A stretch of 64,000 bases of DNA from Thiobius zoothamnicola. Lineage in GTDB: Bacteria; Pseudomonadota; Gammaproteobacteria; Chromatiales; Chromatiaceae. Position 1 is the first letter of the stretch; every line of letters begins with the position of its first letter. Made by a program: the position numbers and the translations under genes. The notes under the pieces are model-generated. The model had not been told where the DNA came from. It ran no database searches and saw only the letters and a program-made list of their open reading frames with translations. Below are positions 8,801-16,608 of the stretch, one piece after another. The stretch covers positions 1,116,001 through 1,180,000 of the forward strand of contig OY782758.1 of assembly GCA_963678215.1 (NCBI GenBank). The letters are read 5' to 3'.

Positions 8801-9961
8801 GCTGCCCTCAACTAACTGCATAAAAGGCGCACAGTCGTTAGCACTGGTGTCAGCACCACCGATAATCAATTGTGTGGATAAATCAGGGTATTTTAAGTAA
8901 ATCCACGCCTCGAGGGCGAATTTGCCAGCAATGGTGAGTTTGCCAGAGGTATTTTGTAAGCCCACATAAGCATGTTGTTCAAATTCGAGGGTGTAATTGG
9001 CGGGGTCGATAGCCGTTAATGCATTGGTTGCTTGAACAGTGGCGAGTTGACCATTGGCGGCAACGGCAAAATCAATGATAGCGGTTTTCTTGTTCGACTC
9101 TTTTTCTACCGGCACCGCTAACATCACGCGCCCATTGCGTTGCAGCATGATATTGCCAGACGTTTCCGTCGGTAGCCGTTCTTGTTTCATATACAACACG
9201 GCGGAGGGGGCAGCAAACAGGCTTAACGCAGCACCATTGTCGGTCAGTTCAAAACTATTATCCGGCTCCATAATCCCTGAGGCATTTAATGTCTTGCGGG
9301 TTAAATCAAACAGCCCATGCTCATCCATAGGAAATGAAAACTGGTCAATTTTATTTGTGCTGTCATTAACTATAAAAAAATGCCAGCAAGCTGTGCCCGA
9401 AGTCGAATTAGGGGTTAGGACTGTGGTAAATCGTCCTAAAGAAAAATTGTTTATCATGCCTAACTCTATGGTTGGCTCGATAAAAGGATTGCCTTCAGGG
9501 GAATAGTAATTTTGTATATCGGTATCGCTGGCGGGAATATCGGGTTTAGCGCTTTTTTCATAGCGCACTTCCCACACCGGTTGAATTTGATAGGCGGAAC
9601 CCGTGTCGTCTTCTGCGGTTTTGGTTAAACGGAAGCGATTGACGAGTAAAGTATTGCTGGTGGATTGACGAAAGAGATAGATGTATTCGTTATTGCTAAG
9701 TGCGTAAAAAGGCGCATCGGCGGTAGCAAGGTTACTGTTGGTTACCGCATCCACATTAACGATGTTCATACCCACCGGGCGGGTGCACTGAGGAAAAGTA
9801 AAGGGTTTAAAACCGCTCCAATCTAAGGCGTCCCCTTCAGAATAAACCTGTAATTCCAGTACATTATAGTACAAGGTTTGGTTATCAGTTTGATTGGCCT
9901 CCCTCGCAAAAACAACAATAATACCTTGATAGTCTACTGATACAACATCTTTATATTCCAT
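2876..9961 (-). CDS. Giant LamG-domain protein, 2361 residues
   Basis: First and largest gene of the minus-strand locus, starting at ATG 9961 with a weak AGGGA ribosome site. There is no signal peptide: it begins MEYKDVVSVDYQGIIVVFAR. At least four concanavalin/LamG-like jellyroll units can be read, at roughly residues 340-480, 1050-1260, 1365-1535 and 1555-1680. They are marked by recurring FALEAWIYL, VSFEMWIKP, LSIEFWVQP, RLWNRVLSSDEI and DEIRIWEQRQTAEQIQ. Each ends with a W-x-F-D type strand (YWAFDE, YWQFDQ). Around residue 2000 there is a charged coiled-coil stretch (LQREIQKREAELEAYYQ). LamG folds bind glycans or proteins. The lack of an export signal suggests either a non-classical secretion route or an intracellular or phage-tail-like role. 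Size, domain repetition and the two small beta-rich followers suggest one assembly. Exact function is unknown. Confidence 0.85.
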   Translation of the reverse strand: MEYKDVVSVDYQGIIVVFAREANQTDNQTLYYNVLELQVYSEGDALDWSGFKPFTFPQCTRPVGMNIVNVDAVTNSNLATADAPFYALSNNEYIYLFRQSTSNTLLVNRFRLTKTAEDDTGSAYQIQPVWEVRYEKSAKPDIPASDTDIQNYYSPEGNPFIEPTIELGMINNFSLGRFTTVLTPNSTSGTACWHFFIVNDSTNKIDQFSFPMDEHGLFDLTRKTLNASGIMEPDNSFELTDNGAALSLFAAPSAVLYMKQERLPTETSGNIMLQRNGRVMLAVPVEKESNKKTAIIDFAVAANGQLATVQATNALTAIDPANYTLEFEQHAYVGLQNTSGKLTIAGKFALEAWIYLKYPDLSTQLIIGGADTSANDCAPFMQLVEGSKIAVGFGSGSQVVVCQTAFSVITPSTWQKVRAEFDPSTDQFTILINDQATALDNGTSIETPAGSKSINRVSAEVNGFIGCIDEVRVYNGDDEAGHWSFDAVDYSQTPPTTEDTSGEGNTGLLYGPKLVPSTSPINVNTSGEMQLDANGLSIFTGLLEFAQPKSAPRLLNGTDGLVHCYFQNNDSDTVLTDGLAVAQYNAEAARASFNAAWDAVVTGDTNKNQTGSVQFVATKSGTYLNTATITIADAASSNAELCDITINDQNGTTETWLGVPRRLAQCIEIFQGRAANDPSDAEVQNGQKVFFDYRHQYHSCRIPLGAAENYLFLQCIGHLFATFPLKSVEINSVTATDCTVVIDLDPLKWSSSGDGSINTATFAQTWANVPIRGDQLVATLSGLSTSYNYDNPSYSTVKSYAITATTIARAEKVTFFTHPLVSVFAITVSDDSDGQLSYCNVSISATIDGTERQATWQKVTREQGQFAQILDGQDPDYDYETHASGDYALISNHLIISVSGVAATVMNHIPSAADAVSLLAGASTFLIFADGGSAQQSNVAAYGPVNAQLLQQGQSSQSGVLTRGSELFGVRTLTEPSNGALPIVRNTTDFTGGTANLMLPGINGGWIRQAPQMALAFDNSNHVEIDVTADPIEKLAIAGDMTVEAWCRPTPNLSNVDIYQRALTFNKTGNIDFPGLDFQYLIALKPSPCLRLTDQSSVTQGVSLADQNVSFEMWIKPQTWSNATVAALGTLNVFTPVMTLSASVYERIELKYGTSADVIQFDLPPELKYKWLHVAAVMTQNAEATQVTLALYVNGDWIGDHTYDVSASLTSLGAFSVGMPQGSGTGTLNNLSVNGAALWNRALTANEVRSVYEQAPPNNAFGLLIRWLCNDGDGDAIKNWAATGAIYDSTVANSGHAWPHDGIYQAPIMGVNDNLYLAAKNAMQPYWNHLALIYQAGCALKFRGNDFADCGNNANLNLDQNLSIEFWVQPQNLLGSNESILSKDGSYRAYFKETEQKLYIDFYTSVGQITLTSTSPFVKDTAYYIAVTFTTQQVEQSGSDGQLTPLYEVDTRLYIDSVLDISFTHDAYTDPVSLTQTDNHLNLARTSAGADYFTGALSQVRLWNRVLSSDEIFAAYQSHTSPQKREGLISYWAFDEMEGTLAYDQGASNNATLQTLSDNEPTSTNELWHFFATNSVVTLMVNGEVATDVEEVALADLGGYGDEQFSIGGVLNGDTEKTVNFTGELDEIRIWEQRQTAEQIQDNMQRSLTGTETKLASYWQFDQGSGVIVEDKTGRGNTGTLKPDGGEPQWVLSQAPLSNEAGQVYNVLGGIKTGFNATISETPANVEYADVQYDAYGRIFSVMKRSHALINQGQLTLVTGYKVGDLDTVYLGQAQTNATLMGYIEGPPPIPSENQTIPYWAGEIGNRLKCADCATVKLSETGETTMVFSDSHGTGRGDIDNRKIGAYVSTNTGTSVGLGAESSWQLTVVDTKTGYEEQSDSLQQNVSEMSHTIGTEKAYIDQFTSGGDWEDSEHLLNPTVGRRFIYDNVGYALVKSLTADVYSSQLQGNGAMIKMTMVPNLDIPEMSNIIDFPLNPRYVKMGTLDGKVGLENDPDYPDADQQRGSYFKPLEAASLQREIQKREAELEAYYQQFDVSAAELPKRVKDDDLQKYREDKLDAIPSYDWKKRIAKRNIVNTYVWTAGGGFRTEQTTLVDALGESYRGIYTMNFADGFHMDAGAAIVVGAYNELDILQSQTTEILSVKSKDQKSAFSLEATVDPEWYLKAPIVDGNNVSFTANSAPGKVDAYRYQSFYLMPSDNNFTTFYSTVVDPFWLETSAHPNAAALRQAQASDNGVWRVLHRVNYVSRIPPEFQSIPDMSNEPDVQTPANLAENTYIVRLVEGVIGDIDPTTVQIGDAVVEVLGESAASPGILGTLLPWWVAFLTETEDYTLPARKTYLTLREDLLSYMVGLYQSENRLSAG

Positions 9962-10311
9962 CTTTTTCCCTGTCCATGCATTTAATTAAGCTACTCTCAA
10001 ACCTTATAAGGTTCATTATGAGAAAATAATCACTTCACATCTGGATAAAGAAAAGTGATCAGTAACTTTTTGATTCAGATAAAAATTGAAACAACTGCAA
10101 CCATTATATGGTTCATCTTTATTGAGTCGGATACTTACTCGACAGACTGATGAATAGTCCTAATACCGCTTCCCTCCACTATCATTTTTCAAATGTATGA
10201 ATAAATCCAGTTGCAGCAATAAATAGGGTTACATTTATTCTCTACATTTATACTTGCAACTAACGATAAGTCTTAATCAAACAAAAATTAACCTGTTTTT
10301 ACAACAATATC

Positions 10312-10433
10312 AAGGGCACCTCATCTAGACTGGAAACATGATATAAATCAAATAGTTAAAATAGATATCCCTTTCAGGCCATTGTTCTATCTTATTGATT
10401 TTCATAGATAAAGGAATTAGACGAGGCGCCCCT
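10312..10433. repeat. Inverted-repeat-bounded 122-bp element, MITE-like
   Basis: The 17-base ends (10312-10328 and 10417-10433) are inverted repeats matching at 13 of 17 positions. The consensus end is AGGGGCRCCTCRTCTAR. The interior is AT-rich with no coding capacity. The arrangement suggests a degraded miniature element or paired IS ends. No clear target duplication was found. Confidence 0.4.
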
Positions 10434-10709
10434 GATAACAATATGAAAAACTATAGTGGCTACTATCGCTGGTCATGGCTATCCACTTAACTCAGCTTTC
10501 CAAATATTATCTATATGAAACAAATAGTTGGGAGAACCTTAAATGGCACAAGCGTTATGGCCTCATAAGAGGAAGCTTAGCGAGATTGCTTATCTTTCAA
10601 GGCGTTACCCAGTTTGGTGTAAATTAGCCAGCAATCTCTTCCGGATTAAAACGGATACCCATGAGCGCTGGTTGTGTGGTAACGGGACGAATCGGCGGAG
10701 AATTGGATT

Positions 10710-10850
10710 CTGATGAGGTTGATAGACGATGCCTATACACGATGCCATTCTACGGCAGTCGCAAGATGCGCGATTATCTGCGCAGGCATGACCTCAGTGT
10801 GAACGGCTGATGCATCTCATGAGATTGAGATCAGTGGCGGCAACGCGAGG
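10710..10850 (+). pseudogene. IS3-family transposase (OrfB) remnant
   Basis: Reading across frames gives LMRLIDDAYTR, then after a one-base shift PFYGSRKMRDYLRRHDLSVN, then after a deletion RLMHLMRL. This is the order of the conserved N-terminal region of IS3-group OrfB transposases (LMRLID..YT..PFYGSR.M..YLRR.G..VN...V.RLM..MGL). The frameshift, the internal deletion and the absence of the DDE catalytic part show a dead relic. It marks past transposition beside the LamG locus. Confidence 0.7.
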
Positions 10851-11051
10851 GAGCGTTCTCAATTAAGCCAGATCATAGCGGCAACCAAACAGCGCATTGC
10901 CTGAATAGCCGCCAGTCATTTTGCTGAGTGATATCACCGGCATCGCCATCCATTTTTAGATCAATGCCGGATTATTCTGAAACACGCTTCAGGACAGATC
11001 AGGCAAAGCGCGAAAAAGGACCACACGCTTCGCCTGGATTCGGAAAGCCGG

Positions 11052-12236
11052 TCAGACCGCTTCAACCGCCATCGCAACACCCTGGCCACCACCAATACAC
11101 AAGGTGGCTAAACCGCGTTTTGCACCGCTGTGCTTCATTTCATGTAACAAAGTCACCAGTACACGACAACCGGATGCGCCGATCGGATGGCCCAACGCAA
11201 TCGCGCCACCGTTGACATTGACTTTGCTATCTTCCCATCCCATTTCCTGATTCACGCACATCGCTTGCGCAGCAAAAGCCTCATTCGCTTCAACCCGTTC
11301 CAGATCCTCTACTGACCAGCCCGCTTTTTTCAAACATTGGGTGGATGCCGGAATCGGCCCTGTCCCCATAATGCTTGGATCAACCCCAGCTGAGGCGAAG
11401 GCTGCAATCCGCACCATGGGCGTCAAACCCAGTGCTTTGGCTTTTTCTTCGCTCATCACCAGAACCACAGCGGCACCATCGTTAATCCCGGAGGCATTAC
11501 CGGCGGTGACGCTGCCATCTTTTGAGAAAGCCGGGCGTAACTTCGCCAGCTTTTCCGCCGTAACGCCAGCGCGTGGGAATTCATCACGATCAAAAACAAT
11601 AGGATCTTTTTTCCGCTGGGGAATCTCAACCGGGATAATTTCATCGGCAAAGCGGTTCTCATTCAACGCCGCTTCGGCTTTTTGCTGGGATGTCGCCGCA
11701 AATGCATCTTGTGCTTCCCGGGAAATATCCCACTTATCCGCAATATTCTGTGCTGTAGCGCCCATATGATAATCATTAAAGGCATCCCACAAGCCGTCTA
11801 CGATCATGGAATCCTTCATTTTCCAATCCCCCATTTTCTGCCCATTGCGGGATGCGGGCAACACATGAGGTGACATGCTCATATTTTCCTGACCACCCGC
11901 TACCACGATTTCAGCATCGCCGCATAAAATCGCCTGCATGGCCAGATGCACGGCTTTCAAACCACTGCCGCAGACTTTGTTGATCGTCAACGCGGAGGTT
12001 TCAACGGGCAGCCCAGCCGCAATGGCAGCCTGACGGGCAGGATTCTGACCAACACCAGCCGTCAGCACCTGTCCAAGAATCACCTCATCCACTTGCTCAG
12101 GTTTTACCCCACTACGCTTCAGCAGCCCCTGAATCGCCTTGGCTCCCAACTCATGCGCCGGTATGCCGGCCAAACTACCATTGAATGTGCCAATAGCGGT
12201 GCGTGCAGCATCAACAATTACAATATTCTGGTTCAC
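11052..12236 (-). CDS. phaA: Acetyl-CoA acetyltransferase (beta-ketothiolase)
   Basis: A 394-residue thiolase that condenses two acetyl-CoA to acetoacetyl-CoA, the first step of polyhydroxybutyrate synthesis; the reverse reaction serves degradation. Catalytic residues are in place: the nucleophile Cys89 in NKVCGSGLKAV, His350 in GHPIGASG, and Cys380 in CIGGGQG. Length is normal for the family. It is divergent from phaE, with about 120 bases between them that must carry both promoters. Its context with phaE and phaC assigns it to PHA metabolism rather than fatty-acid oxidation. No phaB reductase or phasin gene lies adjacent. Confidence 0.93.
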   Translation of the reverse strand: MNQNIVIVDAARTAIGTFNGSLAGIPAHELGAKAIQGLLKRSGVKPEQVDEVILGQVLTAGVGQNPARQAAIAAGLPVETSALTINKVCGSGLKAVHLAMQAILCGDAEIVVAGGQENMSMSPHVLPASRNGQKMGDWKMKDSMIVDGLWDAFNDYHMGATAQNIADKWDISREAQDAFAATSQQKAEAALNENRFADEIIPVEIPQRKKDPIVFDRDEFPRAGVTAEKLAKLRPAFSKDGSVTAGNASGINDGAAVVLVMSEEKAKALGLTPMVRIAAFASAGVDPSIMGTGPIPASTQCLKKAGWSVEDLERVEANEAFAAQAMCVNQEMGWEDSKVNVNGGAIALGHPIGASGCRVLVTLLHEMKHSGAKRGLATLCIGGGQGVAMAVEAV

Positions 12237-12359
12237 GGATTGATCCCTTTAAATGTTAGTGCAATAAAAATCGGCATTATATTTAAACAGAATATGTTGC
12301 AGCGCACAAATTTTATTGGTAACTTTAGTGGATACGCAAATCATTGTTTGGTGAATGTA

Positions 12360-13418
12360 ATGACTGAATCTCCTTTTTGGAATGATGACTGGATGGCCGT
12401 ACAACAAAAATACTGGCGCAACTGGAATGAAATGAGTCGCAAAGCGATGGGGCTGGAGCCGCCCAAATCACCTTGGGAAAACGCTATGGATCACTGGTGG
12501 CAGGCACTGGCCCCCAGCGCGCCCAACAGCAGCCGGGAATTTGTTGAAAAAATGATGCAGCAAGGCAAATTATTTTTTCAAATGGGAGACCAATTTTCCC
12601 GTAACATGACCGAGGGCAAAGACTGGCAGGATGCGCTCAACCAAACACTGGAAAAAATGCAAAACGCCTTTGCGGCGGGCGCTGAACAATCCGCTGGCGC
12701 GGCGGAAAGCGGTTTCAATCAAATGATGGCGTTCTGGCAAAACCCCATGAACAGTTGGCGAAAGCTCGCTGGTAATTTGCCGCTGAATCACGATATGGCA
12801 AATATGCCGAACCTGTTCGAGCAAATGCTCAATGCACCCGGTCTGGGCTATACCCGCGAAACGGAAGAACGCTATAAACAATTGATGCAAGCCGGTCTGC
12901 ATTATCAAAAAGCATTCGCCGCTTACACCCACTTCTTCTCTGATCTGGGCACGGCATCCGCGCAACGGATGAAAGACAAAGTGACCGGGCTGAAAGAACA
13001 GGGCGGAGCGATTGATAGCGCCCGCAAGCTATATGATCTGTGGGTCGCCGCCTGCGAAGAAGTCTATGCCGAACACACCATGACGGCGGAATACGCCAAA
13101 ATACATGGCGAGTTAGTCAACGCACTGATGGCTTTCAAAAAAGTCTGGAACGAACTGCTGGATTACCGCCTGGGTCTGTTGAATATGCCGACTCAACGCG
13201 AAATCCGCACTTTACAGTGTCGTCTGCAAGAATCCCGCCGGGAGCTGCGCCATCTGAGTGGCGACGTAGATCGGCTGAAAGAGCAGATCGCTGAATTAAC
13301 CAAACAGCCGACAGCAACTCCACCCGCCACAGAAACCGCCGCCGCCCCAAAGCCACGCAAAGCTTCAACGAGTCGAAGAAAAGCGGCCAGTAAACCCACA
13401 TCCGCCGACCCATCTTGA
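12360..13418 (+). CDS. phaE: Class III PHA synthase subunit PhaE
   Basis: A 352-residue PhaE, the non-catalytic partner of class III PHA synthase. It starts at ATG 12360 (MTESPFWNDDWMAVQQKYW); an in-frame GTG nine bases upstream is possible. The helical Trp/Gln/Met-rich body and the ending with coiled-coil RLQESRRELRHLSGDVDRLKEQIAEL are typical. After this comes a low-complexity Ala/Pro/Thr/Lys tail (TPPATETAAAPKPRKAS...) likely to be disordered or DNA- or granule-associated. In the family PhaE forms the active complex with PhaC on the granule surface. phaC follows after 31 bases, so the two are co-transcribed. Confidence 0.92.
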   Translation: MTESPFWNDDWMAVQQKYWRNWNEMSRKAMGLEPPKSPWENAMDHWWQALAPSAPNSSREFVEKMMQQGKLFFQMGDQFSRNMTEGKDWQDALNQTLEKMQNAFAAGAEQSAGAAESGFNQMMAFWQNPMNSWRKLAGNLPLNHDMANMPNLFEQMLNAPGLGYTRETEERYKQLMQAGLHYQKAFAAYTHFFSDLGTASAQRMKDKVTGLKEQGGAIDSARKLYDLWVAACEEVYAEHTMTAEYAKIHGELVNALMAFKKVWNELLDYRLGLLNMPTQREIRTLQCRLQESRRELRHLSGDVDRLKEQIAELTKQPTATPPATETAAAPKPRKASTSRRKAASKPTSADPS

Positions 13419-13449
13419 TTCAACCTGAACGTATTTGAACGAGGAGCCT

Positions 13450-14523
13450 ATGATGCAACCTTTTAATATCCGCCCCGATCAACTCGCTCAGGAAATGGGC
13501 GATTACAGCCGTAAATTAGGAAAAGGCGTACAGAACCTCATGAATGCCGGCGAAATTGACGCTGGCGTCACCCCCAGAGTGGCAATCCATCACGAAGACA
13601 AACTCACTTTGTATCGTTATGAAGCACCCAGCGACGTTGTGCAAAATCGTACACCGCTGTTAATTGTGTACGCCTTGGTCAACCGCCCTTACATGACAGA
13701 CATCCAGGAAGACCGCTCAACTATCCGCAACTTGTTGGCGCACGGTCAGGATGTTTATCTGATCGACTGGGGATACCCGGATGATGCCGACCTGGCACTC
13801 ACTTTGGATGACTATATCAACGGCTATATTGATCGTTGCGTGGATGTGATTTGCAAACGCCACAATCTCGACAAGATCAATGTCTTGGGTATTTGCCAAG
13901 GCGGCAGTTTCAGCTTGTGTTACACCGCCATGCACCAGGATAAAGTCAAGAATCTGGTGACTATGGTAACTCCGGTTGACTTCCAAACCCCGGACAACAT
14001 GCTATCCACCTGGGTGCGCCATATCGACGTTGATCAATTAGTCGATACAATGGGCAACATTCCTGGCGAAATGCTGAACTGGACTTTCCTCTCGCTAAAA
14101 CCCTTCGCCCTTACCGGACAAAAATATCTGGGCATGGTGGATGTGCTGGAAGATGAAGGCAAACTGAAAAACTTCCTGCGTATGGAGAAATGGATTTTTG
14201 ACAGCCCGGATCAAGCAGGCGAAACTTTCCGCCAATTCATCAAGGATTTCTACCAGAAGAATGGTTTCATACAGGGCGGCATCCAAATCGGCGAACGGTC
14301 GGTTGATCTGAAAAACATCACCTGCCCGGTATTGAATGTCTTTGCCGAGCAGGATCACTTGGTGCCACCAAACGCTTCCAAAGCACTGAATGGCCTGACC
14401 AACAGCCGCGATTACACAGAACTCAGTTTCTCAGGTGGGCATATTGGCATCTACGTCAGTGGCAAGGCACAAAAACAAGTCACGCCAGCGATCAGTGATT
14501 GGTTGGACAAACAGACCGATTAA
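13450..14523 (+). CDS. phaC: Class III PHA synthase catalytic subunit PhaC
   Basis: A 357-residue polyester synthase that polymerises (R)-3-hydroxyacyl-CoA. The frame opens at a TTG (13435), but GAGGAG just before ATG 13450 sets the start there. The lipase-like box GICQGG places the nucleophile at Cys149. Asp302 lies in AEQDHLVPP and His331 in SGGHIGIY. This is the same numbering reported for the Allochromatium vinosum class III enzyme. The short length (about 40 kDa) and the adjacent phaE define class III. It is the second gene of the phaEC operon. A hairpin (GGATGG...CCATCC) follows the stop without a T run. Confidence 0.95.
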   Translation: MMQPFNIRPDQLAQEMGDYSRKLGKGVQNLMNAGEIDAGVTPRVAIHHEDKLTLYRYEAPSDVVQNRTPLLIVYALVNRPYMTDIQEDRSTIRNLLAHGQDVYLIDWGYPDDADLALTLDDYINGYIDRCVDVICKRHNLDKINVLGICQGGSFSLCYTAMHQDKVKNLVTMVTPVDFQTPDNMLSTWVRHIDVDQLVDTMGNIPGEMLNWTFLSLKPFALTGQKYLGMVDVLEDEGKLKNFLRMEKWIFDSPDQAGETFRQFIKDFYQKNGFIQGGIQIGERSVDLKNITCPVLNVFAEQDHLVPPNASKALNGLTNSRDYTELSFSGGHIGIYVSGKAQKQVTPAISDWLDKQTD

Positions 14524-14602
14524 ATCCTGATATGATCCGGCATGGCGGGGATGGCGTCCGGCCATCCTCTCAATTTCCAGGAAACATCACGATTTTATCA
14601 TT

Positions 14603-15205
14603 ATGGAAAATAGCAACCGGAACATTATCTGGCAGCCAACCCGGGTTAGCCGCCAACAACGAGAACAACTGAATAACCACAAAGCGTGCGTCCTGTGGTT
14701 TACCGGCCTGTCCGGCTCAGGTAAATCGACGCTGGCGCATGCCGTGGAAGAAGCCTTGCACCAACAAGGTTGTCGCACCTTTGTACTGGATGGCGACAAT
14801 ATCCGTCATGGTTTATCCAGCGACCTGACGTTTAATGAAGCTGACCGCAAAGAAAACATCCGCCGCATTGGCGAAGTGGCGAAACTGATGATGGAAGCAG
14901 GCCTGATCGTGATCACCGCCTTCATCAGTCCATTCCGGTCAGATCGAGCCGCCGTGCGTCAATTGATGCCAGCAGGCGACTTTATGGAGGTTTACTGCCA
15001 GGCCAGCCTCGAAACATGCGAAAACCGGGATGTCAAAGGACTCTATAAAAAAGCGCGAGCCGGGCTGATCAAGAACTATACCGGCATTGATTCGCCTTAC
15101 GAAGCGCCCGAACAACCTGAATTGACTGTAGATACCGAGGCTTTAGACCTGTCTCAATCCATGGAAGCCGTGCTGCGACTACTGACCCCTAAAATAAAAG
15201 CTTAA
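14603..15205 (+). CDS. cysC: Adenylyl-sulfate kinase (APS kinase)
   Basis: A 200-residue kinase that converts adenylyl-sulfate and ATP to PAPS. The P-loop GLSGSGKST is at about residues 35-43. It is followed by the APS kinase signatures DGDNIRHGL, DRKENIRRIGEVAKLM, FISPFRSDR and GLYKKARAGLIKNYTGIDSPYE. It stands alone: no cysD, cysN or sulfotransferase gene is nearby. PAPS could feed sulfate reduction for cysteine or sulfation of surface molecules. Its 3' end overlaps the convergent M16 peptidase by four bases. Confidence 0.93.
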   Translation: MENSNRNIIWQPTRVSRQQREQLNNHKACVLWFTGLSGSGKSTLAHAVEEALHQQGCRTFVLDGDNIRHGLSSDLTFNEADRKENIRRIGEVAKLMMEAGLIVITAFISPFRSDRAAVRQLMPAGDFMEVYCQASLETCENRDVKGLYKKARAGLIKNYTGIDSPYEAPEQPELTVDTEALDLSQSMEAVLRLLTPKIKA

Positions 15206-16563
15206 TGCCGCAGCGGCCAAGCTGATCTGAGGCGTTGCGCTTTGCCCATAGGCTGCGGTGCCAGGCTGGCAATGGTCAGATTATCGTCCACCAAATATTT
15301 ACGGGCAACTTCACGCACTTGCTCCGGCGTCACCGCCCGTATTCGTTCGATTTCTTCGTCCAGGATACGCCAGTCCAGTCCAATGCTTGCCAATACGCCA
15401 ATTTGCATGGCTTGGTAGAACATGGAGTCGCGTTCATAAACTTTGCTGGCGATAGCCTGGTTAATCACCCGGTTCAGTTCATCGGCACCAATCAAGTCTT
15501 GTTGTAATTTGCCGATTTGTTCACGTAATGCGGTTTCAATATCCGCCGTGGTGTGTTGATCCGTTGGCGCACCGCCAAATAAAAACAGGCTGGATAAGCG
15601 CGAATAACCATCATATTGAGCGCTGATGCTGGCGGCGATTTGTTGCTTGCGTATCAGTTCGCTGCTGAGGCGCGCACTGTCACCGCCATCCAATACGCTG
15701 GACAAGACATAAAGGGCGTAAGGCTCCCATGATGACTTCGCCGTATTAACAACCGGGACTTTATAGCCCATGGTGATATAGGGTTGCCGGGCAGGTGCAT
15801 TGACGGTTACGCGGGTCAATCCGCGCTGCTGGGGTTCAACCGGTATTTGGGGGGGGTGGAAAGAAGAAGCTGCAATCGGCGCAAAATATTTCTGGGCCTT
15901 TTGCATCACCTGTTCCGCCGTGATGTCGCCGACGACGACCAAAATGGCATTGTTGGGCGCATACCAGCGTTCGTACCAATCCTGTAAGTCAGCCAGCGTC
16001 ATACTGTCCAGATCCTGCATCCAGCCAATCACCGGGTTACGGTAAGGCGAGGCGCGCCAAGCGACCGCTTGCAGTTGTTCGTAAGTCAAGGCAGTGGGCT
16101 TGTCTTCGGTGCGTAAACGACGCTCCTCTTTAACAACCTCAATCTCCTTGGCGAATTCTTTTTGATCCAGCAACAAGTTACGCATCCGATCCGCTTCCAA
16201 TTGCATGGCCCGATCCAAATGTTGGACGGATAAAGTTTCAAAATAAGCGGTGTAATCCCGGCTGGTGAAAGCATTTTCAGAGCCACCAAGTTCAGAAACC
16301 AGGCGTGAAAATTCGCCTGGCCCTATGTCTTGCGTACCTTTGAACATCATATGCTCCAAGACATGAGATAGGCCAGTCGCGCCAGTTTCTTCGTAGCTAC
16401 TGCCGATTTTGTACCAAACTTGCAATACCGCCACCGGCGCTCGATGATCCGGTTTGACAATAACCTGCATGCCATTATCCAAAGTGAATGCTTGGGTATC
16501 GGTTTCCGCCATCACCGGCATGGCGCAGACCATCAATAATATGATTAACCATTGGATTCGCAT
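15202..16563 (-). CDS. M16-family zinc peptidase (pitrilysin/PqqL-like), exported
   Basis: A 453-residue periplasmic M16 metallopeptidase with a cleavable signal peptide (MRIQWLIILLMVCAMPVMA). The inverted zinc motif HVLEH is at residues 67-71, with the later glutamate near 146-147 (KEIEVVKEERR). The second, inactive M16 domain follows, giving the usual one-unit bacterial length. In many proteobacteria such a catalytic subunit is paired with a second M16 gene that has the R/Y-type partner motif. Here no partner is adjacent. The upstream neighbour is the NarL-type regulator, 45 bases away on the same strand. Confidence 0.9.
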   Translation of the reverse strand: MRIQWLIILLMVCAMPVMAETDTQAFTLDNGMQVIVKPDHRAPVAVLQVWYKIGSSYEETGATGLSHVLEHMMFKGTQDIGPGEFSRLVSELGGSENAFTSRDYTAYFETLSVQHLDRAMQLEADRMRNLLLDQKEFAKEIEVVKEERRLRTEDKPTALTYEQLQAVAWRASPYRNPVIGWMQDLDSMTLADLQDWYERWYAPNNAILVVVGDITAEQVMQKAQKYFAPIAASSFHPPQIPVEPQQRGLTRVTVNAPARQPYITMGYKVPVVNTAKSSWEPYALYVLSSVLDGGDSARLSSELIRKQQIAASISAQYDGYSRLSSLFLFGGAPTDQHTTADIETALREQIGKLQQDLIGADELNRVINQAIASKVYERDSMFYQAMQIGVLASIGLDWRILDEEIERIRAVTPEQVREVARKYLVDDNLTIASLAPQPMGKAQRLRSAWPLRH

Positions 16564-16608
16564 TTTCTCTTCCTCAGGCGTTATAGCTCGCCTTAAAATT
16601 GATGTGTA

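Larger units (their letters stand above)
9962..11051. other. Gene-poor scar region with mobile-element remnants
   Basis: About 1.1 kb between the giant gene and phaA contains no convincing full gene. The first half is AT-rich. It holds an inverted-repeat pair (10312-10433) and a decayed IS3-type transposase fragment (about 10710-10850). A 56-codon open frame with a fair ribosome site lies at 10543-10713 on the plus strand, but it runs into the transposase remnant and has no recognisable family. The region probably also holds the promoter for the minus-strand giant gene near 9962-10150. Confidence 0.7.

Noticed and set aside
11341..11769. Plus-strand open frame of 142 codons inside phaA
   Set aside because: It is an antisense shadow of the thiolase gene; the phaA frame holds all catalytic motifs.
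11946..12359. Long N-terminal extension of PhaE
   Set aside because: It runs antisense through phaA; the family start MTESPFW at 12360 is correct.
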